Source of the DNA: Cynocephalus volans
Lineage: Eukaryota; Chordata; Mammalia; Dermoptera; Cynocephalidae
Reading direction: 5' to 3'
DNA length: 64,000 bases
Assembly (NCBI RefSeq): GCF_027409185.1
Contig: NC_084461.1
Location: 142,087,001 to 142,151,000 of the forward strand
The position numbers and the translations under genes were made by a program. The notes beneath the pieces were generated by a model. That model made no database searches and was not told the DNA's origin. It saw nothing but the letters and a program-made list of their open reading frames with translations. Of the stretch, positions 32,030-45,742 are shown one piece after another; position 1 is the first letter of the stretch, and each line of letters begins with the position of its first letter.

Positions 32030-34330
32030 CTTTGAGATTTTTGTACCATTCTTGCAACTTTTCTTCAGCTTTGATTATTGATATGGTTAGATTTAAGTCT
32101 GTCATCTTGCTGTTTTTCTATTTGTCCCATCTCTTCTTTGTTTGCCTTTTCCTCTTTTTCTGTCTGATTTGCATTGAATATTTTAAAAATGATCTTCTTT
32201 GTTGGCTTATTAGCTCTAACTGTTTTTGTTTGTTTTTAGTAGTTGCTTTAGAGTTTATAATATACATTTTTAACTTATCACAGTCTACTTTCAAGTGGTG
32301 TTATATCACTGCACATACAGTGTGAGAACCTTGCAATAATGTACTTCCGTTTCTCCCTTCCTGGTCTTTGTGCTATTATTGCACATTTTTACTTTTTAAT
32401 ATACTATAAACCCTATATTTTATTGTCACTACTTTGGTTTAAGCAGCTAATTATCTTTTGAAGAGATTTAAGTAATAAGCAGAACTTCTTTTATGTTTTT
32501 TGTATACTCTTTCATTTCTTTGTGTAGATCCAGATTTCCATCTGTTATCTTTTTTCTTCTGTCTGAAGAGGTTCCTTTAATGTTTTTTGTAGTGTGGGTC
32601 TGTTGGTGATGAATCCTTTTAGCTTTTGTATGTCTGGAAAAGTCTTTGTTCTAGAATTCTAAGTTCACAGTGTTTTTTCCTTTCAGTACTTTAAAGATAC
32701 TGCTCCACCGTCTTCTTACTCGCATTTTTTTCAGTGAGAATCTGCTGTCAGCCTTACCCTTGTTGCTCTGTATCTAACGTGTCTTTTTTTCCCCTAGATC
32801 CTCCCCCCCACCCCTTTTTAGCACTGATTTTGAAAAATTAGATAATGATTTGACTTGGTGTCGTTTTCTTCATGTTTCTTGTTTTTGTGGTTTGCTGAGC
32901 TTCTTAAATCTCTGGGTTTATAGTTATCATCAGATTTCACAATTTTTTCATTCATTATTTCTTCAGATAGTTTTTTTTTTTCTATCTACCTCCCTGTCTT
33001 TGGGGACTTCAATTAATGTATACTGGGCATCTTGAAGTTGTCCCATAGCTCACTGATACTCTGTTTATTTTTTCCAGCTTCTCATTTCCATTTTGTATAG
33101 TTTCTATTGCTATGTCTTTTTTGTTTATTTGTTTTGGTGGCTGGCCAGTATGGGGATCCAAACCCTTGATCTCGGTACCAACACCACACTCTAACTAGGC
33201 TAACTGGCCAGACTATTGGTATGTCTTAAATTTCACTAATATTTTTTTCTACAATTTCTAATCTGTTCTTAATACCATCCAGTGTATTTCTCATTTTAGA
33301 TATTACATTTTTCACTGATAGAAATTTGCCTTGGGTCTTTTAATAATATCTTCTATGACTCTACTTAATTCTTTGAATGCGTAGAATATAATTACTGTTT
33401 TAATGTCTCTGTCTGCTAATCTAACATCTGTGTTAGTTTTGGGCCAGTTTTAATTGATTTGATCTTTCTCCTCATTATGGATATTGTTTTCCTGCTTCTA
33501 TATATTCCTATATGTGCTTTCATTGGATACCAGACACTGTGTATTTTAACTTTTTTGGGTGCTGGATAGTTTTGTTTTCCTGAAATATTTTTATTATTCT
33601 GGATATTTGTTTTCCTGAAATACTCCTGGGCTTTGCTCTGGGATACAGTTAAGTTACTTGGAAATAGTTTAATCCTTTGAATCTTTTAAGATTTGTTAAG
33701 CAGGATCAGAACAGCATCTAGGCTAGGGCTAATGATTTCCCTGTGGGCAAGACCCTTCTTACTACTCTATCCAATGCCCCATGAATCATGAGGTTTTCCA
33801 GTCTTGCTGGAGGGAACAGACTCTATTTCTGGCCCAGAGTGAATGCAAGGTACTCATCCTACTAATACTTTCAGGTGGCTCTTTCCCCAGCCTTGGGTAG
33901 TTTTTAAATACACATTAAATGAATGCATTCAGTACCCTCCTGAATACTCAAGGGAGACCCTCTGCAGTGCTCTGGGGTTCTCTCTCTGTGCACCTTCTCC
34001 TTTCTCTGATGCTCTCTCCCGTGAACTCTAGTTACTGTGGACTTCAAGGACTCCTGGCTCTGTCTTTTCAACTCAGGGAGTTTGCTGGGCTCTGGGTGCA
34101 TTTTCCTGTGCTATGGCCTGGAAAGTCTCATGAGGCGGTAAACTGGGAAAGTTGAGGGCTCCCTTCCTTTGTTTCTATTTCTCAGGTATCATATTACTGT
34201 CTTTATTGTGTCCTGTCCAGTATCTTGAAAACAGTTGTTTTATACAAACCATTTTGTTTGGTTTTCAGTGTTTCAGGTGGGAAAGGAAATCCAGTTCCTA
34301 TTATTCCATCTTGGCCAGAAGTAGATGTTC
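32030..34330 (-). mobile_element. Old L1 5' region
   Basis: The 2.3 kb reversed segment has TTGGTGATGAATCCTTTTAG, ACTTTAAAGATACTGCTCCA, TTGAAGTTGTCCCATAGCTC and CAACTCAGGGAGTTTGCTGG. It is related to 16.07-17.8 kb. It is split by a CYN SINE. No usable frame. Confidence 0.65.
33119..33213 (-). mobile_element. CYN-type SINE, monomer
   Basis: The reversed unit ends GGCTAACTGGCC. The 14-bp duplication TATTGCTATGTCTT / TATTGGTATGTCTT lies at 33105-33118 and 33214-33227. Confidence 0.9.
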
Positions 34331-34514
34331 TTCTATAGGCTTGACATTATTTAAAATAAAATAAAAAGTTTTAAACATAATCCTAGTTGCCATATTTAGG
34401 GAAAGAATAGAAGCAGGAGACCAGTGGTCCAGAGAGAAACAGTGGTCACTTGGAATTGGATGGTGACAGTGGAGATGGAAAAAAGTTGGAGAAAAGGGAA
34501 TTTGTTTTGGAAAT

Positions 34515-34893
34515 TGTCTCAGTCAGCTTGGGCTGCTATAACAAAATGCCATAGACTGGGCAGGTTAAACAACAGAAATTTATTTCTCATAGTTCTGGAA
34601 CCTGGGAAGCCCAAGATCAAGGTGACAGACAATTTAATTCCTGGTGAGGGCCCTCTTCCTGGTTTGCAGACTGCTGCCTTCTTGCTGTATCCTCATATGA
34701 CAGAGAGAAAGCAAATTTCCTCATGTCTCTCCTTATAAGAACACTAATCCCGTCATGAAGGCTCTACCCTTCTGACCTCATTTAAATCTAATCACTTCTC
34801 AAAGGCCCCACCTCCAAATACCATCACATTGGGGGCTAGGGCTTCAACATACAAATTTGGGGGGTGGGGCACAATTCAGTCCATAGAAAAAAT
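34515..34893 (-). mobile_element. MLT1-type LTR
   Basis: CTCAGTCAGCTTGGGCTGCT begins the reversed LTR, followed by CCTTATAAGAACACTAATCC and CCCCACCTCCAAATACC. Confidence 0.78.
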
Positions 34894-35884
34894 GGAATTT
34901 ACAGGACTGACTAATGAAGTAGGTAGGTAGGAGTGGGTGTGAGGCTTGGTTTGAGAGGAATGAAGGAATTAAAACTTTATCCTGCCTTCATGACTGTTTG
35001 CCTCTTAAGGTTTAAACTTACTCTTGACTTAAAAATATTCAGCAATATAAAAAAAAAATTCAGCAATATGGTATTTCAAGAATGTACTTCCTAAAGCCAA
35101 ATGGCATAATCCTGGTATTACTTTTTGGAAAGCCAGATATTTGTAAAGTCTATTTAAAACTGCAATCAAACGTGTCACACGGCCTGTGACTGTGTAGTAA
35201 AACCACTGGTACTTCTGGAAAACATTTGTTTTTAAGTTACATAAAGACTTTCCAAGTTTCTGCTTTTCAAAGACTGTGTCCATATTGAGTAAAACCTCCC
35301 TTCAATTTTAAGGGGCCAATAATCTTTTTTGGGAAGGAAACACATGATGTCTGTTGAAAAGGACTTTGCACTGGAGATCTTTATCAGTGTTCTATTAGGT
35401 GAGTCAGTGACAGAGCTTTTCTTCTTATCACCCCTTTAAAGGTGAATCTAGTCCAGTCAGAAGAGGCATTCTCAGGATGACCAAGGGACTCTGGTCCTTA
35501 GCCAAATGATGTTGCACCAGGCACTTAACCCCAAAGCAGCCAATGAATGGGTCTGTAGCAGCCTGTAATGGGGCCTGGCACACAAAGATGGGCTGGGCCA
35601 TTGGGGGTCTCTCTTTACCAAGACTTTTTATCTAAGAAATACCTGAGAGAGCTGGAGTAGTCCTGATGCAACAGGTGAGAGTTATGCTTTTTAGTGTGTA
35701 TAGGAATCACTTTAGATGCTTATTTTACATGCCAGTTCCCAGACTTCAGCCCCAGAGGTGCAGATTTTATTATTCTGGAGTGGGACTCAGGCACTGTTTG
35801 GTATTTTGAACCAGTCCCCAGGTGATTCTGATGCCTCTGGTCCAGGACAACAATTTTGGCCTTCAAAAAAATTAATTTTGTTCC
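34894..35884. other. Intergenic, no gene
   Basis: Nothing is assignable except short repeat-like text near 35700-35830 (CCCCAGGTGATTCTGATGCC). Confidence 0.45.
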
Positions 35885-36024
35885 CTGCAATCTTATTTTT
35901 TTAACTTAAAAACATTTTCAAACTTAAAAGTTGCAGGAATAATAACTTCTGTACACTCTTTAACCAAATTCACCAATTGTAAACATTTTGTCAGATTTGC
36001 TTCTCTCTCTCTCTCTCTTTCTCT

Positions 36025-36057
<33 letters not shown>

Positions 36058-36310
36058 TTTTTTCTGAACTGAGAGTGGTTTGTATACATCAGGCCCCTTT
36101 ATTCTGAAATCATTCACTATGTATTTCCTAAGAACAAGGCTCTTACACTATCAAAGTACAGTGATCAAATTCAGGAAATTTAACATTGATACAATACTAT
36201 TATCTAATCTTCAATCTGGTATCACTAGTTATCCTGATAATGTCCTTTATACAGCCCAGGATCCTTGCTAAAGTCAATAATTCCACTTAATTGTCATGTC
36301 TCTTTAATGT
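35885..36310 (-). mobile_element. Old L1 3' UTR with microsatellites
   Basis: Reversed L1 text: GTATTTCCTAAGAACAAGG, then ATTGATACAATACTATTATC and TGTCATGTCTCTTTAATGTC. It contains a (TC)n run (36001-36018) and an (AC)n run (36028-36054). Confidence 0.72.
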
Positions 36311-37299
36311 CCCAAGGACCAGATTTTGAGAAACACTGCTGTAAAGCCAGTTGGCAGGGGGAGGAGAGACGCAAACCCGCTGAGAACAGGTGAATTACAG
36401 GAATGGCAGAGACCAAGTGCACAGGCCTCCTGCTTTGTGTCCCTGGAGCCTCCTTGGATGAGAGCCAGCACCTACAAGACTGACCTCTGGAATGTTTCTG
36501 CCCTTCCTGATGCCAGCTTGGTCTTGGGTTCCTGTGTATGCTCCCCATTATTAATTCCCTGGCACTTTCTCCCTGACCTCCATTTCATGAAGAAAACAAA
36601 TAAGTCTCTATTAAATGCAAATGAGTGGGAAAGGAACGGGAAGATGAATAGAGAGGAAGAGAGTGGGAGAGGTAAGTAGTAAATCAGCGTAGACAAGCTA
36701 TCCTGCCCTTATAAATGTACAAATTGCTAGCTGATCGTGGGCAAGTTACACGAGCATCAGAACCAACATCAAAATAGAATTGGCTCTTACTTACTGTGTC
36801 CCGTGGATGAGATAATGGTTAAGAGGGCCTTGGAGGCTGTTACTATTGCCAAATGAAGGGATGGGCAAAGCCTACAGACAAGGTTCTGTACTTATGAATG
36901 TCCCACTTCGTTACACCAGCATATCCACCCTCACGTGAATGTTCGCATGAGAGTTGTTTTTTTAAGGGGGTGAAAGGAGGAACTCAGTGCACATGACATT
37001 GGTGGGGCCGAAGGAAAATCCCTATTTAGAAATCTGATACCAAAAGCAAAGTCATCGTTTTCAAATCAAAACTTGGCTCTGCCTCATTGGCCTGACTTGT
37101 GCTTCTGCAGAGGCTTTCTGGCGAGGCTCCCAGGCTCGCGTGTCTGGAGGCAACCCTTCCAAGTGTGCAAACTGGAGCTGTAGGGGTAGGGGCTGCTGCT
37201 ACCTCATGTGGCACTGAGAAATGCCTGGAGAGTGACTCCTTTGTGTGAAGTTCAGACACATTACATCATGGTCTGGTCCCTCTGTGGCCTCCCTTCTGC
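36311..37299. other. Intergenic, no gene
   Basis: No gene or clear repeat is recognised. Overlapping frames on both strands around 36326-36696 have no family likeness. Confidence 0.4.
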
Positions 37300-37690
37300 C
37301 CTCTCCCCACTTCCCATTCTCCATCCTCTTTAGCTTCTCCAGATCCCAAGGCCATGATGCTTGCTGTTTTCTCTTCTGGGAATATTCTTTCCTGATTTTC
37401 GCCTTCTTAAGCCCAACTCCTCTTTCTGTTATCAGCTTTGAAGTCCACTTCCCAAGGCTTCACCGACAACCAAGATTGGAGAAGGTGCCCCTATTTGAAA
37501 TCCCAGTATCTCATGAATTCTCCTATCAGAGCATGATTGCGATTGCCTGTTAACCTGCCTGGACTCCCCAGTAGATTTTAAGGTGTATGCAGTCAAGGAC
37601 CGTGTTTTCCTCCGTGCAATATTTCTGGCTGAAAGCACACAGGTGATGCACAATAGGTGCTCAATAAATACTTATGAATGAATTAAAGAG
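37300..37690 (+). repeat. L2 3' end
   Basis: The typical L2 tail is present: GTCAAGGACCGTGTTTTCC, then AATAGGTGCTCAATAAATAC and TTATGAATGAATT. Confidence 0.78.
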
Positions 37691-38359
37691 AGCATGCTCA
37701 GGGTTCTTTGCAGGTTGGAAATGAAAACATTGTGTTAGGCAACATGACAAGTAATCTCAAAAACTGGTCACCAAATTGTAGATAGTACAGATCGCAGGGT
37801 CACTGAGATTCCATCCTCTCATTTCCATTCTTACTGCCATTGCACTCATCACTTTCTCATTGGGTTAAGAAATTCCACCGCTTCTCCACCTTCGGTAGCT
37901 GCTTTGTTCTGCAAGCTCCTCGTCATAGTCTTTGAAACCTTACCTGATTGACCCACTGGTCTCCCATGATGGAGGTCCCTACTCTGGGTTCTTGCACATT
38001 CCTCAGACATCCTTATTGCTGCATTCTTTTAACTCATGTTGCTTCCTCAGCCGGGAATTCTCATCTTCCCTTCCTCCCCCGCTCTTCCTATTGAGGTCCT
38101 ACTTATCTGTCAAGACTTAGCTCGGATTCCTCTTCTAATCTTCTTAAGACTAAGGAGGTCTCTTACTCTGAATCTGTTTTGTTCCTGAGTTCAGATAGTA
38201 TGTTTGGATAGGGAAGGATGGTGGGTTATCAAAAACTAAAAGGTTCCTGATTTTGAGGGAGCAAGTAGCTAGAGTTCAGATAGAGAATGATACCTGTCAT
38301 AAAAATGGCCCATGCTTGTCACCATTTATTAAGAATTAGGGCTGAGCATTTCACCTGCT

Positions 38360-38475
38360 TTCTCTCTCTCTCTCTCTCTCTTTTCAGCTGCTGGCCATAC
38401 GGGGAATCAGAACCCTTGACCTTGCTGTTATAACACCATGCTCAAACCAGCTGAGCTAACTGGCCAGCCTCTGTT
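38360..38475 (-). mobile_element. CYN-type SINE, monomer, after a (CT)n tract
   Basis: CTGCTGGCCATACGGGGAAT through GAGCTAACTGGCCAGCC is a reversed SINE unit. Its A-tail side borders (CT)n at 38362-38382. Confidence 0.85.
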
Positions 38476-38829
38476 ATGTCCTTTATTTTTAATAACAGCT
38501 CTATGGGTGGGAGGAGTAGGCTCTTTGAATGCCCTCATTTTTCGAATGAAGAAACAGGGGTGATCTGATTTCCCACAGTCACCCTGGAAGGAAGTGGTGG
38601 ATCCTTAGTGCACCTGGAGTCTATTCTACTTCCCTCCACAGCTTGAGGTGGTAACTGCTGTGTTCTCTCAAAGAAGAAGCCCCATCTTGGGCATCCCTGC
38701 ATGGCTAGTGCACACAGCATGTCACTGTGTATATAATAAATTCTTATCAGTCTTTTAAATGGATGAATGTTTTCTAATTGGTATTGACAGAATACGATCT
38801 TTCATTATCTTCTGTCATTAATATTGATA
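38476..38829. other. Intergenic, no gene
   Basis: Nothing is assignable with confidence. Confidence 0.4.
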
Positions 38830-39350
38830 ATAATATGGCACATGAACATAGCCCTTTTGCTTATTTAAATAGAAGTTCTGCACATGAATGATAAAAAACT
38901 TAAATAGTACAAGAGCATATACAATAAAAATAAAGTGCCATTTCCTTTTACTTAGGCCTTGTAGTCTAATCCCCAGCGCAGTGGCTAGTAACAGCTTCTT
39001 GTTTATCCTTCTGGAAAAATTCCATGTATAAATCAGCATATGTGAATATAGATTTCTTTGAAAAAACCCAAATGGGAGGCTGGTATACATTGCTCTGCAT
39101 CTTTGTTTTTTCATTTAGAAATGGGTTCTGAAGAATGTTTTGTTTTGCACATCCAGATCTACTTCATCCATTTTAAGGGCATCCCAGTATTCTATAGAAC
39201 GGATGTGCTCATAATTGATTTAATGAGTACTGTGTTGGTGGACATGTAGGTTATTTCCCCTATTTTGACATTACTGTAAAGGATACCCTTGCACATACTC
39301 CTTTGCCCTGGGGTATATAATCTGCATCCCTTTACATAGAAATGTGTCCC
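38830..39350 (-). mobile_element. Old L1 3' end
   Basis: On the plus strand: AGTATTCTATAGAACGGATG, then GTAGGTTATTTCCCC and GATACCCTTGCACATAC, the reversed L1 3' pattern. Confidence 0.55.
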
Positions 39351-41159
39351 CTTGTGGGGTAGCTCTGGGCAATAGCTCTCTTTTGAATAATGGAACACAG
39401 AGGTTTTTAGGAATTTTTTTTGAACAAAGGACTGGAGGAAGGAGGTCAGAAGCCCCCACATTTTCAGAACAGGGTCAGATTGGAAGGTTTAATTATGAAA
39501 GATGATGGTACTAGCTCCCATAAGTGAAAATCATAAATTTAGTATAAGGAAATCCAAAAAAGCTCAGATGTTTCCCCACAGGGACCACCTTGGTGTTTTT
39601 GTTGAAGTATTGATTGCTTTTAAAACATTCATTTTTTGGCATCCCTGCTGTTCTGGGACCGCCCAGTGCAGGCTTAGCCTGCCCCCTGCTCTGGCTGGGA
39701 GTAAGGAATGGAGCAGCACAGGGAACAGTGCGTCCCAGGCCCTGGACCGCCAGGGGCCATGCTCAGGGAGGAACTCAGCCTGAATTTGCTGCCCTTGTCC
39801 CAGCCACCAACTCTACAGATGAGAACAAAGACCCAGAGAGAGGTCATGCCACCGTCAGAAACTAATTGATAGCATCTCAACACAAGTCTCCCAATTATCA
39901 GGCTGGTGGCCTTTTAAAGTAAGTGAAAACCTAGGCAACCACCCTTAAATAAATGTAGCCTTGATTCTTCAGTTTTATTTCACAAGTGCAAACAGGCAGC
40001 ATCAAGAGACTCATAAGCCTGCTCTAGGTCAATGGCATGTTAAATATCAGCTGCCCCCTGCCCCTGAAAAGAAACATCACTCAAAATGGAGCTGTGATTT
40101 ATGGTGCTCTGATGGGAGATGTGGAGAGCCCCCGTGAATGGGTTTTGGGGCCTAATGTGTGCTGACATTGTCCATCACTCAGACACTCTGATGGCCACAT
40201 TGGTAGCCTGCAGGATGACCTTCAGCTGTGTCTTAGATAATATGTCAGTGCTGGCAGTGGTGTTATCTCGTGCCCTGTTGACATAGCTGCAAAAGCTCCC
40301 AGCCACTGCACTGAGCAAGCAATACTTCCTGTTGAAAGAAACTTGTAAGTTAAAACTTTCCAGAGGAGATGGCAGATGTGAGCCCCTGGGGACAATGAAA
40401 CTCCTGGGAGTTCCTTGGTCTTTACACGCATAGGAAACTCCTATTTATTTTTCCTTCATTCTGGCCCAAGTACAGGCAGTATAGGATGGTGCTTAAAAGT
40501 AATCTCAGGAATGAGGACAATCTGGTTTCAAATCTTGACACCAAGACACACTGCAGTGTGATCTTGAGTGAGTTCCTTAAATCTCAGTGTGTCATTAGCC
40601 TGGAGCAGGCTTCTCATTCTCTTGATGCTGTGTGTGTGTGTGTGTGTGTACACGTGTGAAAATAAAGTTACGGATTTTGGACTATGATGACTTACTAGTG
40701 CCTTTTTAAGATTTTACTTGCTTTAAAAAGCCCACTGGCCTGAATGGGAACTTGAGTTAAAGCTTGGTAGAGTTCAGAGCATGGTCTGGGACTAGTCTGC
40801 CTGCATTTGCATCCACGGTGCGGATTCTTCCACCGTCCCACCATGTGACCTTGGACAAACTACTTCACTGTCTTGTGCCCAGGTTCTCTCAATTCTAAAA
40901 GGGTGTAAAAATAGTACTCACTTAATTCACAAATTATCATGAGGACTGCATGAGATGCAAGTGTGAAGTGACACAAACAAGTCACATGAAATATGCAGCA
41001 TAGTTATATGCAAAGATCTTGTTTTGAAAGACAGTGGCTATATCTGTAACTCCTCTGCTCCCCCCTCCAAATATAATATGACTTTCCTTTTTCCTACATT
41101 TTAATTTACTTTAATTGTTAAAAATATGTATATAATAAAATATGCTCACATATCTGAAC
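39351..41159. other. Intergenic with two MIR copies
   Basis: MIR fragments lie at 40480-40605 (GTGTGATCTTGAGTGAGTTC) and 40755-40965 (CCATGTGACCTTGGACAAAC). A (GT)n run is at 40630-40648. No gene is seen. Confidence 0.55.
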
Positions 41160-41760
41160 CTATGAAATTCATTCATATTTATTCATTCAACAATATGAAT
41201 TAAGCCCTTACTCTGAGTTGATTACTATGTTCTAGGCACTGGGGACACATCTGTGAAGAAGACAGACCCAAATTCCTGCCTTGGGGAGCTTACATTTTAG
41301 CAGGGGGGAGACACATAACGACTAACACAATAAATAAGAAAGTTATATAGTATGTTAGAAGGTGATAAGTGCTATGGAAAAAATGGTGGGGAGTGAATTA
41401 GAGAGAAAGGGAGCTCTGGGATGTATATGCTGTTTAAAATATGGGCCATCTCTTTGAGAAGTGAAATTTGAGCAAAGTCTAGAAGGAGGTAAAGGAGTGA
41501 GCCATGGAGACAGTTGGGAAGAGAGTTCTGAGGAACAGCAAGGAGGCCTTTTTCACCCACTGGAGAGGGCAGGCGGTGGTGGCAGTAAATAAAGTCCCAG
41601 AGCTAAGGGGTGAGGTGAGGTGCAGATTTCACTGGGCTGTGTGGGTCATTGGGAGGAATTTCATTCTTGCTGTGAATAAAACTGTGTTCCACTGGAGAAT
41701 TTTGGGTACAGGAGTGACATGATATGATGTAATTTTAAAAGAATAATTTAAAAAGTTTAT
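41160..41760 (-). repeat. L2-like ancient repeat
   Basis: TTCTAGGCACTGGGGACAC, TTATATAGTATGTTAGAAGG and GTGATAAGTGCTATGGAAAA recur in the same order at 21.5, 31.0 and 62.4 kb in part. Family name not assigned. Confidence 0.5.
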
Positions 41761-41872
41761 TCTTTTGGCACTGTTTGAGTAAAGACTAGAAACTAGATGC
41801 TCATCAGTAAGGAGTTGGTTAAATAATCACAGCTATAGATAAGGAAGCATGACATGTATGGATATGATACAT

Positions 41873-42181
41873 ACTGTGGACTGAATGTTGGTGTCCCCCA
41901 CAAATTCATATGCTGAAGCCTAATCCCCAATGCGATAGTATTTGGAGGTGGGGCCTTTGGGAGCTAATTAGGTCATGAGAGCTCTTTCTCTCTCTGCCAT
42001 GTGAGGATGCAGCAAGAAGGTGTCCATCTGCAAACCTGGAAGAGACCCAACCATGCTGGCACCCTGACCTCAGACTTCCAGCTTCCAGAACTGTGAGAAA
42101 TAAATGTTTTTTTTTATTTAAGGCACCCAGAATACCATCCTATGGTTTTCTGTTATAGCAACCTGACCTGCCTGAGACAAT
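41873..42181 (+). mobile_element. MLT1-type solo LTR
   Basis: GTGGACTGAATGTTGGTGTC, GTATTTGGAGGTGGGGCC, CTCTGCCATGTGAGGATGC and CTTCCAGAACTGTGAGAAAT are in canonical order. Confidence 0.85.
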
Positions 42182-43004
42182 ATGATGTCGAAGATATGTT
42201 GTCAGGTAAAAAAAAAAAAGCAAGGTGCAGTGTGTGTCTTATGCATATATAAGGGATCCCTGTATTTGCATTAAACATCTCTGGAAAGAGGCACAGGAAG
42301 TTGATAGCCCATGGGGAACTTAGATTCTACTCTGGAGGACAATGTGAGTAAGATACTTTTTACTGTATATGCTTTTGTCTCTTAAATTTTGAACCTATTC
42401 ACAATGAATTATTTTAAAAACAAAAGTAAAAAGTATACATGCTTGTACCAAGTCAGATGGTATCATTTCTATATAAAAAAAAAGTTAATAGTTGCCCCCT
42501 CTGTCTTCCAATCGCACCCCCTCAGAAAACCAGTGTTGTGTGTCTTTTCACACATTTCTCTATGTTCAAACATGAGTTCACAAAATATATAAACACATGT
42601 GCAGTTTCCTCCTAAAACCAAGAAACAAACAAGAAATGGGATTATATTGTGTTCATTAGTCTGCAATTTGCTTTCCCCTTATGCTTAACCAAACACCGTG
42701 ACCATTCTCCAGACCAAGCCAATAAAGCTGACATTTGTTATTATTATTATTATTTTTAATAGCAAAAGCATCCATTTTATTAATGTCATAGTTTACTTAC
42801 CAACCCCTCTCACATGGAGTACATTTAAGTTGTTTCCAGTGTCTTCATGTGTGCGTACTCATGCCACTTGTGAAATTGCAGTAATGAACATCTTTATTCA
42901 TAAAGACGGGCCTTTTAAACAGATTTTAAATATTCCACGTCAAATGTTAAAGGAGTCCTGTGGGGCTGGGAGCAGGCAGTTAACCTTCCCATTTGTGAAG
43001 CACT
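42182..43004. other. Intergenic, probable old L1 text
   Basis: 42430-42940 reads as a reversed LINE 3' end (GCATCCATTTTATTAATGTC, then ACATTTAAGTTGTTTCCAG). No gene is seen. The 169-residue frame at 42698-43207 spans this and a MIR. Confidence 0.45.
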
Positions 43005-43260
43005 GTAATGGGCAAAATGAAGAGCTGGGTTTTAGTCCAGTTCTGCCACTAACCAGCTCATTGTGTAACTTTGGGCAAGTCCCTCCCTCTCTCTGGATCT
43101 CAGTCTTTCCATCTGTCAAAGGGAGAATTGGACTAGGGGGTCCCAAAGGGTCTGCAAGTTCCACAAGGAGAGGGACCATATTTGTTTTATTCATTGTTGT
43201 TTCCTGAGCATCAGGCACATAGCAGATCCTTATTGAATATTTGAACAAATGCATGCATGA
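43005..43260 (+). repeat. MIR followed by L2 tail
   Basis: The MIR part reads GTAACTTTGGGCAAGTCCC, then CATCTGTCAAAGGGAG. The L2 part reads AGGAGAGGGACCATATTTG, then GCATCAGGCACATAGCAG. Confidence 0.75.
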
Positions 43261-43484
43261 ATTCTTTGTCTTAAGTTCATGTAGCTCAATCGTAACAGAC
43301 CTGTGTTAGCTCCTGTTTTTTTTCTTTTTTTGCTACCACATCTCGCTGCCTCCCACCTCTTAAATATCTTTGCCCTTGACCTTTACATCTTGTAACCACA
43401 TGGTCTTTTGCTCCTTACTGATACTCATGTGATGTGCATTTCACTGTCAATGTGTCTTTTACATATTAGATCAAGATTCTAATC

Positions 43485-43680
43485 TTAGCGCCATCATTTA
43501 TTACCTGTCTGGCATTGGGCAAGTGGTGTGACCCCGTTTCCTCCTCTATAAATAGGAATGGAAGTTCAGTACTTAACAGGTAGATGTGTTTTGAAGTGAA
43601 TCATGTAGGAGAATATGTATGAATTGCCCAGCAAAGCTCCTGGTGGATAGGAGGTGCTCAATAAATGGTTGCAGCTGTGG
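43485..43680 (+). repeat. MIR SINE
   Basis: TCTGGCATTGGGCAAGTGG, CCTCTATAAATAGGAATGG, then GGAGGTGCTCAATAAATGG. Confidence 0.75.
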
Positions 43681-45740
43681 TTTGAGCAGGTGCAGAGTAA
43701 ATGATGGGCATTGCAATATGACAAGTGTGCATTGGTGTCTGTTGGAGGTGAGACACTGGCCTAGGTGTTGGGGTGATTCAAAGCTGTGTGATTCATGTTC
43801 CCTGTCCTTCTAGCAGGTCATCGCAAAATCCCAGAAACATCCATTTTGTAGTGGAATTTCATCAAAATGGACAAGTATATTGTTGCCAATCATATTTCCA
43901 GCCTTCTCCTCTTGAGTAGTTACTAGATTAAAAGACACATACATACACACAGAACACAGAGTTTTATTCACTTGACTTAGTTTCTATATTTTTCTTATTC
44001 CAAACAACTCAACCATTTTCCATGTTATGTTGTCAGTTTTGGAGGGTACCTTGGAAACTGGGGTGGGTTGAAATAGTGGAGGGAGGAAAAGGTGAAGGCA
44101 ACTGAAGGCTTATTTTCTTTCATTTTCTTCATAGAGAGTGACATTCAACTCTTCATCAAATTCTACTGATGTTGAGAGTGCCTGGAACTTGGTCAGGGTG
44201 CAGAGAAAGAAATGCAAAGGATTATTCATGTCATAAAAGTGAATTGACTAGGGTTTCTTATGCGCAAGTTATGGAGGAGCAAACCTAACTGGTTTAAATA
44301 ACAGAGTCCATTGCTTCCTATAACTGAGATGTTTAGCAGGAGTGCTGGCCTCAGGTGAGGCCTGGTCCAGGACGCCAGTGATGCCACCAAGAGCTTTCTT
44401 TAGTACTGGCTTCACTTTCAATTCTTACATGGGACTCTGTGGCAGCTCCAGACTCTTCTGGAGACTCTTCACAAGCCCCAGGGTGGCTTCTCTCTCATTT
44501 GCCTGAATTAGGACAAGGGCCCTTTCCTCAAACAATCATTGTTGTTCAGAAGCACGGTTTAAGCCAATCAGTGCCCACCTTTGGAGGTGAGAGTAGGAGC
44601 AATTCCACCCGAACTAACAGGGTTGAGAAGAGGAGAGTGAAGATTTCACGAAGGCAGCCGGGAAGTGTTAGGAAGGAGAATGGGTGCTTGGCAGCCAGAC
44701 CATAATAACTGCCCACTAGAAGAATCAACTATTTATTTATAGAGTGCCTCCTCCGTGTCAGACACGGCTCTGAACATTTTACATGCACCACTTCATTTAT
44801 TGCTAATAAAAGCTCTGTGAGATACCACTGTTTCTTCCTATCCCCAGGATGATGTAATGGAGACAAGGAGATCAAGTAGGTGGCCCCCTTGGCAAGCAGA
44901 AGTGCAGGAGCTGCAGCCTCGGCAGCCTGGCTCCCCCGACCCTCGGCTCACAACACAACGCCATGGTTTTTATCAGGTTCAGGTTGGGTCCTACAAGTAG
45001 TCCTGCTCCACAGAATCATTTCCTTAATACTATTTGCTGTAAACTGTATTTTACCTTAGGATGCTTTTTGAAGAAAATGTTCCCATATTGCTCTGGATCA
45101 TTCCACTTAATTGAAAGCTTTTAGGTAGTTTCAGGATACTTTCATGCCTTTAGGAGTACATGGGAAAAACAAAACAATTTTTACTTAAAATTACCCTTAA
45201 ATTGCACTTACCTTTGATCTATAAATATTTATTATCTGTTAGTACATCAGATATATATTTCTAGTCTTTTGTCTGTAATCTTTTACTGGCAGCATGGCTA
45301 GTGTGGTTTTTTCCTTGCCCAGAAACTTTGAAGAGGCAGAACAGAAAGGTTTGTAGCAGGGGAAGCAGCTCGGTGGGAAGAGGTCTATGAACTCTGCTTT
45401 CTGATCTCCTCTCCTTCCTTTTTTTCTTTCTCCTCTTTCCTCTCTTTCTTCCTTTATCTCTCTCAAACTAGTATTTCCCTCTTTTATAAAGTGTAGCATG
45501 CTTTCATTTGTTTTTTTTTAGATGTAGAAAGCAAAGATGAGAAAAGGTGAGAAAGATCTCACACAGTCCCATCTCCCTTCTATAAATAACTACTCTTATC
45601 TTTTTGGTATATTGCCTTCACTTTTTTCTTACAGAAGTTAGATGACAACCAAAAGCATTTTATACTATTATTTCCCTTTTAAAAATACATCTAGAAGATT
45701 AAAAAAAATATTAAGCATTCTTTAGCATCATCATTTGAAG
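43681..45740. other. Intergenic, no gene
   Basis: 44720-44870 is MIR/L3-like (GAGTGCCTCCTCCGTGTCAG). No gene is recognised in the rest. Confidence 0.45.
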
Positions 45741-45742
45741 TA

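Noticed and set aside
42698..43207. 169-residue open frame on the plus strand
   Set aside because: It spans LINE 3' text and MIR plus L2 repeats, with no family likeness.
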